A stretch of DNA of 64,000 bases from positions 39,256,201-39,320,200 of the forward strand of contig OX463810.1 of assembly GCA_949825045.1 (NCBI GenBank), given 5' to 3'. The DNA is from Argyresthia goedartella. Taxonomy: Eukaryota; Arthropoda; Insecta; Lepidoptera; Argyresthiidae. Shown here in pieces: positions 37,701 through 49,700 of the stretch. The position numbers and the translations under genes are program-made. Numbering within the stretch: the stretch's first letter is position 1; every line of letters begins with the position of its first letter. The notes below the pieces were generated by a model, which saw only the letters and a program-made list of their open reading frames with translations, searched no databases and was not told the DNA's origin.

Positions 37701-40700
37701 CTAGCCTCAAATCCCGTTATGAGGCAAAGCGATTTAGAATCATATTTCATGGTAATAAAATGCAAAACGTATAATGGGAAAATTTCATGTCGGCATGACA
37801 GTTATGCTTGAGCGGTTAAAGAAATTGACTTGCATTATGACAGCTCAAAACCCATAGATTATAGACATCTTCAATGAAAAATATTGCTTATTATGTATAC
37901 ATTAAGAAAATGTCATAATCGCATTCCAAAAACGACCGAAGTGTACTCAATTTTCAACCCAACAACATTGTAATGTAAACCTTACAATTTTGTAATTATT
38001 GGTTATACACAATTATTTTTTTATGAGGTCGCCATTTTTCGCCTTTCTACTCCCTGAGTGGTACAATGTAGAGAAGAGGCAAAAAATTATGTTTACGAGG
38101 TATAGGTAAATATCTACATTAATAAAGATTTTTTGACTTTCACTTTGTTTGTGTGTGAAACGAACTGAAATATGAGTATAAGGGCTAATGGGAAAAGTTT
38201 CTATAGAGTGGGGAAGGGGATCTAATGACAGTTTAATAATTTTATAACAGGCCATTATTTGATATGGAACAATAATAAGTCCTGTTTTAAGTGGCCGTTG
38301 ACTTCCTAGCCATTTTGGACCATTCCACCACAATGGATGTGCTAACAACTCCTTTTACTGTAAACTCGCGACACACACTCCGTGGGATTATCCTCTGTAG
38401 AAACATGACTCCATTTGTCGTACACTAATATATTCAATGTTACTGATGCCCTATTGCTCACGAATGTGGTCCGACAACTTGACGCACCCTTTATCCATGC
38501 TAAAACAATGGTGGAGTCTGTCCAACCATACATATTCTCTTTGGGTATTCTTTGGACGTGCGACACTTCACAAACAAGTTTGGCAGCCGAAGCCGCACCA
38601 CACAACTCAAGTCTAGGGATAGAAATATATTTCTCGATTGATACAACCTTAGACTTAGCATTAACCCAATGTAAGTACATGAATATGATTTAATTAATCA
38701 ACAACTCTAATGTACACTGCCGCTGCATAGGCTGATGTGGATGAATCTGAAAACACGTTTAACTATGTCTTACAAGAGGATGTAATTTTTTACCTCCTCG
38801 GCACTTTTAGCAGTTTTAAATCACTAAATTCGTCTCTGTTCTTAAACCACTTGTTGAGAAGATCATCTGGCAGACAATCCCATTCTAGACCTAATTTCCA
38901 CAAGGTTTGGATTTATAATTTGGCATTGATTACTACAGGCGCATTTTAACCTAAGGGGTCATATAGTTGGCAAGGCTGTCAGCACCTAGTAATCGGCTCA
39001 ATCATATCGGTAAAGCTTATACTAAAATTGTCGCTCTCTCTATTCCAACTCACTCCTGAAACGTTGATGTTTTTTTTGTTTTATAGTCGACTGATTATCA
39101 TGTAGATTACCTTTTCCAATTTTGTCTAATAAACTGGCACTGATACAATTTTGAGCTCAAAACTGCCTGCAATCATCGCCTCATTGATCTCATTATATAT
39201 TTATACAACCTCAGATCACTCACTATCACTACCAGGCATCAGATCGTTGCTATACTAATCTTTCTTTGTATTTTTTGCAGCCAGGCGATATTTTGACTTT
39301 TCTGCCGTTGTAAATATTTGACTGCAAGTTATGGTGCACATGCTGTGCCAAAAGTCAATCGTAAATGTTTGTAATGCTGATGTTTGTTTGTTGTTTGTTT
39401 GTTTTTTTGTTTTTTTGTTTGTTTGTTTGTTTGTTTGTATGTAACCGACTCCTTTGGACTCGATTTTGACCCACTTTAAACGGACAGATTCAATTCAAAC
39501 TTTGTACACTTATCAAAAATCAGCGACAATGTAATAATTTCATAAGTTTATCTCATTATTCTGATTGGGATCGCCAGGATTAATTAATTTCTCGTAGTTG
39601 GGGGATTGACAAAACAGTCTACTTATACTTTCCGGCTCGCGCACTCGAACTGAAAAATTAAAAATAAAGCGATAATGTAATCATTTCATAGGTTTACCTC
39701 ATTATCCTGATTGGGATCGCCAGGATTAATTTATTTCTCGTATTTAGGGGATTGACAAAACAGTCTACTTACTTTCCGGCTCGCGCACTCGAACCAAAAA
39801 AATGAAAAATAAAGCGACAATGTAATAATTTGTTGGTAATGAGCGCGAAACTCGCAAACGGCTTGACCGATTTCGATGAACATTTTTTTATATTATTCGT
39901 TTTAAGTCTGGAAAAATATTTGAAAAAACCGAACCCAAATAATTTATTATAAATATATAGTCACTCTGTAGTTTAGCTTTAGGTTATGTTGCACATAATA
40001 GGTCTACCCCTTATATTGAAACTATTCTTTCTTTTCAGCCATTTGCTGGAAGAAATCTCTATATAGATATCTCTATATAGAGATTTCTTATAAGCACGCC
40101 TTTGTATACCAACTGTGTTTATAATTGTCCAATAATGTTTATGTGCAATAAAGTTAGATGAAAAAACTGCTGAAAAGTCGAAAAATCCCGTCCATCTTCC
40201 AATATAAGTATCTTTTAACTCAACGAAATTTTGGTCGGTGTCAGCTCCGCCACCACTAACCACTGCGCCACGCCGCTCTAATAATTTGATGTGAAATTTT
40301 CGAACTATTCTTTGAACTATTCTCTTTAAAATTAACAGCGAGAGGGTAAATTGTAAGTTGGTAATAACAGAAATGTGTTTACACACCCTCAAATACTAAC
40401 GCAGCACAAAACTCTCACAATTTCACCGATTTCACGTCGAAATGCAATTCTTGGTGAAGAGTACATAAAAACTACGAAACGCTTAATATTTCGACTATCA
40501 CCTTTATATTACACCCTGATTAGGATCGCTAATCGCTGAGGTAATTTAACATCATTGCAATTAGAACTCCTTGGGTCTTACCACAAAAAAATTAACTCCA
40601 GTTTATTTATTTATTCATTTACTGATTAAAACACTTGTTTAAAAAAAATGTAGAGGATTTGACGTTGGTTTTGAGGTTAAACTATGTCTAACATTTTTTG

Positions 40701-43700
40701 TAGTAATACATTTAAGTTTTTGTTCCGAATTTCCAAATAGTAACATAGTTTTGTACTCAATGTAATTCAGTCTTTATTTCCTCTTTAGGTGGTTTCTTGA
40801 AATTAGTTAGAGATTTATTTTGCAGTTTAACTCATATAGTATTTTCAACAGATTTCCATATTTGCAACAATCGTCCGCTAAAATGTCAGAAAAAATTCGA
40901 AAATACCGGTATTACGTAACGATGGTAACATGTTGCAGTTAGTAACTCAAAACCACTGTTCACTCCACTCCACAAAAGCACGACGAATATTCTCACTCAA
41001 GTTTTTCTCAATATTGTCCCAAAACCCGCAAAAAGTCTAGTGTTTACTTGCACACAATCAAAGTTGTAACTCGCTAAAATTACTTGCAGTAAAAGTAATG
41101 AGTAATGACTATTCAATAGATCCATTTCTCACAACTCAGATTGGTCTATTGTTCCCCGCGGCTCGGGTGCTCGACCGTCTCATTGTACTAGTATAACCCG
41201 GCTCGAATAGACCATATGATTAGGTGATAACGCTTCAGTTTAGAATTGACTGGGATTTCTTTAATGAATCAAATGTGTGCTCTTTATAAACGTATATGCA
41301 TCTAAACCTTCGAGAAAAACTCACAGTATACCTATACATAGCTATAGCTACCTTTATTACATCTTCTTAGCAGACTGTAACTATTTATAGTATTGATGAT
41401 TATGTATGTATACGTGCAGAATAGACGAAAAGTGGGCATAGTATAAGTAGAATCTAATTGAACAGTCGGAAAACATTATAAAGTTGTAAAATCACCGTTT
41501 TTATTAATTACAAGCGCCCCTCTGATTATCCTATCTGCTTATTGCTGTGGTTAAAAGACTTGAAGCCAAGATCTGAGCCTACATTTATTGGTTTTCTATT
41601 ACCCTCAGTAACAAAGCGTTATGGGAGAAAATGAACTAAGCAGGTTTAATTGTCGAAGTGAACGTTTTTTAAATCCTCTGCTCACATTTATCACAGTCGT
41701 TTTATTTTTATACGCCTTAAAAGTGCTCCCTTATTGTGAAACCGGATATTACTAAGTTTATTAAATTTTCAAGGAAGCAATCATTCAGAATTTGCTGTTA
41801 GTCTTCGGTTTTTATTCAGTATTTTTAGACTCCAATTTTCTTTTTTCAATTTCCGCTGTGTTAATTGACCGAAAGACTTTAATTATATTCAGTATTATGT
41901 AGATTAGTTTCTATATTGGGTCCAAAAATGATTAAGACGGCAAAAAAAACAATTACTTACTTATTTCTATTTCGATTTTTTAACGAGACACAATTATTGT
42001 TTGATCAACTTTGAAGTCACCGTATCGTCGAGTAAAATTATGCGTACCTATATAAGTTTTTCCAGAAGAATATTGCTATCACATCACAAGATATCAAGAC
42101 ACAGCCGTAGGCCTTAACGTCTTTATAACATCACAGTCAACAAAATAATGAACAAGCTGTCTTGGTAACACAAAATTTGCAAGTCAAATAAAAGTACCTA
42201 TTCCTCGTACTCGTACAATAGCACAATCGATACTTTTCATGTAAACACATTACGAAGGCAAGGGGAGTCTTCATATCCGTTGTAAATTTGCTTTCTCTGC
42301 CGGGGGCGCCCTTGGATATCTCAATATTCCCCTCCCAGGGGATTCAGTTGCGTTGAAAAGATGTCTGTGCGGGCTACTCTTATCGTGCAATGGTGCATTG
42401 TGTATGGGATTTGCTAGTACACCAATTTCAACGAAGATAAAAGGGTAATCGGCGCTGGCTTCCATACCAAATGTGTGCAGCCAACGGTATTTGTATGTTA
42501 TGTTAACAGTTACCATAATTCGCCTGCTTGGTTGTGTCTGAGTATCTAGAAGTTTGTGTTAGTCTAAGTTGGTTGGCTGTTTAGGACCCGCTAAATAAAC
42601 GAAAAAAAAATATTAATTAATTTTATCATAACCTCAATTCCAATTATCGTGAATCGAGAGCACGTAAATCATAGCCCTTCATTGCACTTTAAATTAGATT
42701 TTGAGCAGCCAGTAAGCATTGCAAATTAAACGTACAAACTGGAGAGGGTGCACACACAGAGAAAACTTCAACAATAATATTATTCCGAAGGGAACACGCT
42801 AATAAAGACTGCGAGGAAATGATTTACTCCCGCTTTCCTGCCAGTCGATTGTCCACAAAATTTATTTTTATTATTATTACTCGCGAAAGTGTTTGTTCCC
42901 TTACACAAGTTTGTCGTATTTAAGTGTCTTTTTATTGGTCGCTGTAAAATGATTTGTTGTCAGGGTTCCGTAATGGATTAAGTTGAGCAGTATATTTTCT
43001 ATCGATGCCTACAGGTATGGTATGCTGCGGTTAGGGAAGCGCTGAAAGATTTATCGCTTTCGTGGCGTAATTGAACAGCTCTTGAGGTTCTTAGTTAGAT
43101 AATGAACGTAATTAGATCTTTATCAAAGAACCGTTTGTTTGTAAGCAGAGTAAAGTACATATTCAGAGTGTCCATTCGTGGGTTTTATAAATTAATTATC
43201 ACACCTTCCATTAAATGGTCTCAGGCCAGTACAATACTTCGAAGCAAGGGCAATCCGACTGTGGAACGCACTTCCCTGCACTATTAGGGATTGTCCCTCA
43301 AATTTCACTTTTAAGAAAAGATTGAAAGCGTATTTCCTTTCTCTTCCGTAATCGGTATCATATTTATGTAAGTATATATATGATATTTTGTAGTTTATAT
43401 ATGTGCATACTATCTAGTGTATTTTATATAGTTGAGATATATACATTTTTTATTAGGTATATTTTATTTATATTTTAAAAGTAATTTTCGTACGTATGTA
43501 TACAGTTTTATTGCGCACTAGGACTGTCCTTTTTCATAAACACTCCTGTCTTGCCTAGGTTTGCTGAAAGAAATCTCTTTTTGGAGATAAGCTCGCCTTT
43601 GCCTATAAAATTTATTGTAACTGTCTGTTTATCTATGTTTTCTGTGCAATAAAGAATATGAATATGAATATGAAGCATATACCTTTAGTATATAGCATAT

Positions 43701-46700
43701 ATTTAGTTCTATACAGGTGATTGTAATATGGACGCACATTTTTTTGTGGGGGCAGGGGGGTTGTGCTGATTATATTTCAGCTTGTAATTCGGTCCCTAGT
43801 TGCACAGTGGTTGAGATATTATTTTAGTATATCCTGAAAGTTTTAATGTAGCTTAGTAGAACAAGTCTTTGAAGAATTTTCTTATAGCCTAGAAGAGAAG
43901 AACTCGTGGCACAACTCCTTGATTTACCTTTCAGACAGATCTTGTTCCTTTTGAAGTTGAGCCTGACATCCTTGTGTGCGCGGTCTGGTGACGATATGTT
44001 CAGCTGCATTGTGACCAGGATCTCTGCACTCCTGCTGCCAGTGCACGGTAGACGGACCCTGCAGGGAGCGAATAATAATAATAATACCTTGGACACTATT
44101 TACACACATTGATCTAGCCCTAAACTAGGATTCCCTGTATCTTGGGTACTAGACAACGATAAACAACCATGACTAGTGTACAAACGTCCGTTCTCATCAA
44201 ACAAATATTTGCCTTCACCAGGACTCGAACCAGGGACCCTTGGCTTCGTAGGCAGGGTCACTGCCGACTCGGCCATTCGGGTCGTAGTAATAAATATTAT
44301 GGCTTATTATAATAATAAGAATAACCTTGGACACTATTTACACACATTGATCTAGCCCCAAACTAGGATTCCCTGTATCTTGTGCACTAGACAACGATAC
44401 ACATACTTATATAGATAAATATTATACTTAGATAGATAAACAACCCTCACTAGGGTAGAAACATCCGTTCTCATCAAACAAATATTTGCCTTCACCGGGA
44501 CTCGAACCCGGGACCCTTGGCTTCGTAGGCAGGGTCACTGCCGACTCGGCCATTCGACCATTCGATGCATCTGGGCCAGGTATACCTCTCTAGTGTAGCG
44601 GTCGAGATTGTGCCTCCCAAGCGGGAGGTCCCGTGTTCGAATCTCGGCTGGAGAGTCAAAAAAAAAAACACAGGTCTTGAATGTTTATATGTTTGTGACG
44701 TCGCTGTTTCGGGTCACACAGGGTGTAATAGTATGGGGCCAGAAGGAATGTATGTGGCTGTATGTTAATGGACTGTTATGTTATGTGATGTCTGCCTTCC
44801 GTGCCACGTGTATGACTTGTGGGACACCCTGTCTATTTATCTATATTTTATAGTCAATAGTTAGTCTTTTAGTTCTCGAAGGATATATATGTCAATTGTT
44901 ACCGTAAGATTGTCAAAACCGTTATTTTATAATGTAACGTTTTTTTCTCGTAGTTTTACAAACTGATGATAAATACCGTTCTGCTTATGATATGACGCGA
45001 TAGTTTATGATAAAACCATTAAATTGTGAACTGTTTTAAACTTGAATTGCAAAGGAAATACCAGGGCAAACACTGCGGTAGCAGAGGTGAAGACTAGAGG
45101 GGGAGACCGCAGCGTAGCCACCGAATAGTCTTCGAGTTAGGTTGACATTTAAGAACAAAAGAAACGTAAATTATAAATCCTGTCGGTCTGGTTTACAATT
45201 TGTCGATAGTTTACAAACTAATATGTTAGTTTTTGTTTGTTTTAGGTTTTGACAATCTTTCGGTGACATATACATAGTCGGCCTTACTAATACAAAAAGT
45301 TATTCACGGTTTATCTTATTCAGTGTTTTGTCCTTTTCATACGTCGTCGAGTAAATGTCAAATGTCAAAGCAAGACAAAACACTGCATAAGTTAAACCGT
45401 GAATAACTTCTTTTATTAGCAAGGCCGTTATGTTTCCATTTGTACGTATAGTTCTTCCCCTGCTCGATCTTCTTTTCCTGTCAAAGCATGGTTTGCTGGA
45501 AGCAATCTCTTGTTAGAGATAAACTCGCCTTTGTCCATTTTTATATTATAAGTTTTCTGAATGTTTTAATTGCAGTACAATAAGGCAATTATGAAATTAT
45601 GAAAAAAATATAGATATCATTTTGTAAATTATAGTGAACCGGGTGTCACAGACTCGATGATCCTGATGGACTCATAACTCATATCTTTTCTGGTAAATCG
45701 TGTTTGCAAATCTAAGCCTCATCTCCATCTGGAGACCCTGATGTTTATAAATTACCAACAACGACTTTCTTCTTTGTTATTTAACAGAGAGAGCGCGTAG
45801 CGCGCGCGAAGCGTCTGCATTCCGTCTCCATACGTGAACAGGTGCATTCACACGTTTGTATTTGGTATTGAAAGGAAATGCTGTCGGGATACATGGAGTA
45901 TGAAAGTAGCCGCGCCGCACCAATAACTTTATAACACCATATCGCCGCCATTTTGAAAAATATCCTAAAACTGAATCGACAAAAAAAATCGTACCTGCTC
46001 ACAAAATTTCATGATAATCGGTTCAGAAATGCGACCTATAGTGGAGAACATGAGCAACACCTAACGGAGACGCGACGTTCGTGCTTCGCACTCGCTCGGC
46101 CAATAAATGTAACTTATGAATCGTGACGGAACTCCTAGCCCATCGCCGTTAGTCAGGGCTAGCCTCCTGTCACGCAAAATGGAGAATTGAATTACTAGCT
46201 AAACTTGGGCACGCTTGGTCCTCTGTCAACTCGTAAGTATGGGAAAATACGTCACTATGACTTAACCAAGTACACACTGAGGTAAAAGATACCTAAAAGT
46301 CTGTAACGTAGTCGGTACGAAGCCTCGCTCGGAGATGTTGACCTGAGGCGGCAGCATGGCGCCTCGGCTCTCGTAGTCGATACCCATCACATACGGCAGC
46401 TGCAACAAAGACATGTACAGAGAGTCTGCCCGTTCTCCCATCATACACATAGGAGGCATCGTGAGTCTTGAAGACTATTTATTTATTTATTTATTATTAG
46501 ATGTTTCACAGCATATAAATACAAGTACAGATATTTTTTTTATAAGAAATGCCAGTTACGAAACAAACCGATAAGAAAGTTGGTAGGAGGAAAAATAACC
46601 ATAAACATTGGAAAATTGGATTAAGTTGGCATTAAATTGAAATTAACTAATAAATAAGTGTGCGAGTGTGCGTGAGTGTGTGTAAATGTGTTTGCGTGAG

Positions 46701-49700
46701 TGTGATAAATAGTTCCCCGGATATACGTCGCGCCACGAATTAAGAGCGCTGGGCGACGTTGGGGGGAATTACTGCGCTTATGTAGAGGTACTGAAAAGTG
46801 ACTACTGCGCATTCAAGGCCACCGCTCATAACGTGTGGTGCAACGTATATCAATGTTAATTGCTGTGTAGAATCTGACCGACCGACCTCTGTACAAATTC
46901 TAGACATAAATTTAGGGCGGCTCAGGCAAAAGACGTCGCCTTAGGTAAAGTCTAGTCTAGCTAAAGTCTCTCATATGTCTATACTCCTATTCAGCGCCGA
47001 ATGCGAAACATAATTGGACTAGTCACCACGAAGTATCCTTGTATGCGAGATACTTCGCGGTAACGTTATGTGCTACCCTCCATTTAAATTTATAGGTATT
47101 TTAAGTGAGAAACTTCGTGGGGCCAGTTCAAGAGTCGCGTAGAAATCTCGTCGTCAATGCGTCTGGTAATGAGAGAAGAGCCTTTATTTACCTGAAAATT
47201 TTGTCAATCTTGAAAGACAAGACCTCATTCTAAGCACTTTACATTATATGCCACAGCTGTTCGATTCAGAATCGATACTCGATCTATGGTTCCGGAACGG
47301 CCATTTTGAATTTGACGGAGCTGCCACAGAGCAGTTTTGACAACTGACTGACGAAAAGCCCCCCGTAATGTACGTGTATTGATTTTGGGCAATTAAAAAT
47401 TAAATCGTAAGCCATCTGGAGTTGTATTCGGGCTCCCCTCAGGATTGTCTTATAGCTGAGTGCGTTGTGGTTCTCCGAACCAGATACTGTACGTATTTAA
47501 GTAAATTGTGCGGTCGAAGCTGACCTGCCAGCCATACCTGGTTGGCTGAAGAACCTGTCTACCAAGAAGAGCCTAGGGTGCACCCAGGCCTTGCAGAGAG
47601 ACAGGAGTTTGACGGGAACGAAGCACAGACCAGGTCAGATAGAATCTATTTATTTAGCTCGGTGAATCGCCGACGTTCTTGCTTCTTGACACCTGATAGT
47701 TACGCTACCTCGTAGCTGATGGGCCCCTACGAGGTCATTAGGTGCTGAGAAGCCTGAACATTTTGGTAGCAGAGCGTGGTTTCCTGAGATTTGCAGCCGT
47801 CGAGGGCTCCAGGAAGGAACGATTTGGGACTATCAATCAGTAGGTATAGGCGGTTATTAGCTAACTTGGTTTTGTTCCTGTATCCACATAGATTGGTAGT
47901 ATTATAAGTTATAAGTCTACTGCTGGTAGTAGACAGACAGATATAACAGTTTTCCCTAAATGACCAGTTGTACTGAGATGTGACTCAGAATAGTAATTAC
48001 ATTCAGGTGCATTGTAGGTGAATTGAAATTTGCATTGAAGTCATATCATGTTTGCAGTTTGAAGTTTGCATAGTCAATCTATTAGTGGTCTAGTAATGCT
48101 AATGAATGTTTGGACATTGTTTTCAGTTTATAGCAATTTGTAACTTGAACTAATATTGACTATCTGTGTGTGTTATATGATATAGGGAAACTAAATTGTT
48201 GTTTACAGAATTTGTGTAGATATAAAACTCGGTTTCTATTGTTTGGGGAAACCAGCATTGTTTAAGTTATAGATTAGGGTTCCCTCGTTTGTGTTGTAGA
48301 CTGGAGGGTCCAATATAATTGAGTTACTGCAAATTGTGAGTAAGTATCGTTCCGATCATGTCGTTGTCTGAAATACAGAAGGGTGTTTCTAAGGAGCTCA
48401 GATGGTTTTCCTCCGCACACGGTCTGATAGACCGTTTAGATAGGCATGATGTGGTATTGGAGCGGTCTATGGACGTTAAGGAACGCTACAACAGGGTGCT
48501 CGAATTGTCCGCGCAGGCGGAAGCAGTTGATGGTTGCTCACCTGACAGGCTGTCACGGTTGCTAGGGGATGTCGACCAGTGTATGGACATGGCAGCTGCT
48601 ATCACGCAGAAGGCTGCGGACATACGTAGGCAGCGCGAGTCCAGCCGTGGTGGTGACATTGAAGCACCTCTGCCGCATCAGGGATCGGGGACCAGGTTAC
48701 CCGTTATAACTATGCCTACCTTTGACGGAGTGTCCGGTGAATGGATGAGCTTCATCAATCTGTTCGACAGTTTGGTGCACATGCGATCGGACATTACCAA
48801 GTCGGTCAAAATGGCTCAGCTGGTGGCAGCATTGAGGGGTGAGCCTAGGGAGCTGGTCGCTCATTTGACAGTTACGGAGGGTAACTATGAGACGGCCAGG
48901 CAATTGTTGGTAAGACGTTACCACAACAAACGGAGGTTGGCCGATGCCCAACTGAACCGTTTGTTTAGCATCCCGGTTGTGAACAAGGTCGGGGCCATAC
49001 AGACGGAGGTTTTGAACCCGTTGTTGTCCGTCACCAAGGCCCTAGAGAATCTTGGACTTCCGGTTGGTGAATGGTCCTACCTATTGCTGTACATTGTACT
49101 TTCCCGACTACCCGCTGACGTGCAGACTCGTTTCGAACAGTCTCACGGGAGGTCGGCCGAGGACCTGCCCGCCTTCTCCGACTTGGTCGGATTTTTGGAA
49201 GAGGAGGCTCGACGGGCAGAGAACTTGGGGTTGACGGTCACCCATCCTTCGGAGCCACAGAGAGCTGCCGGGAGCGCTGTGAGTAGGGGCCCTCCGACGA
49301 GGAAGGACCGCACCAACCGGCAGTCGTATGGGACTGTGAGTGCATTGACCCCACCCAGGGGTGCAGGTGAGACCTGCCCATGTTGTAGGCAGATTGGCCA
49401 TGCTGTGGCCGATTGCAATAAGTTCGGGGAACTTAGGGTTGAGGGACGGCGCCGGATGGCCAAGCAGCGGAGCTGGTGCTTCCTGTGCCTCGGGCCACAC
49501 ATGGCTAGGGACTGCACGCGCACAAAATTGTGCGGATACTGTGGTGGGGCCCACAACAATCTGTTGTGCATGAACCGGTCCGGCCAACAGCCACCACAGG
49601 GCCGTACCCAGGGTGACACGGCATGGGGCCCTGAGAATTCGTTTGCGACTCGGAGCGCAACTCAGGAGCCAACGTCCCCATGTCCACAGGGCCGTACCCA

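Noticed and set aside
38415..38693. 92-codon plus-strand open frame
   Set aside because: Antisense to the RNase H segment of the Bel/Pao fragment.
44549..44660. tRNA genes (several tRNA-like A/B boxes here and at 9600, 31700, 60200, 63500)
   Set aside because: Each tRNA-like head continues into a conserved SINE body with a tail and occurs in many copies; the cloverleaf is not complete, so these are SINEs, not tRNA genes.
2837..45428. CRISPR-like or bacterial repeat systems
   Set aside because: Repeats are dispersed, inverted and TA-flanked, typical of eukaryotic MITEs; there are no regular spacers or cas-like genes, and introns prove a eukaryotic context.
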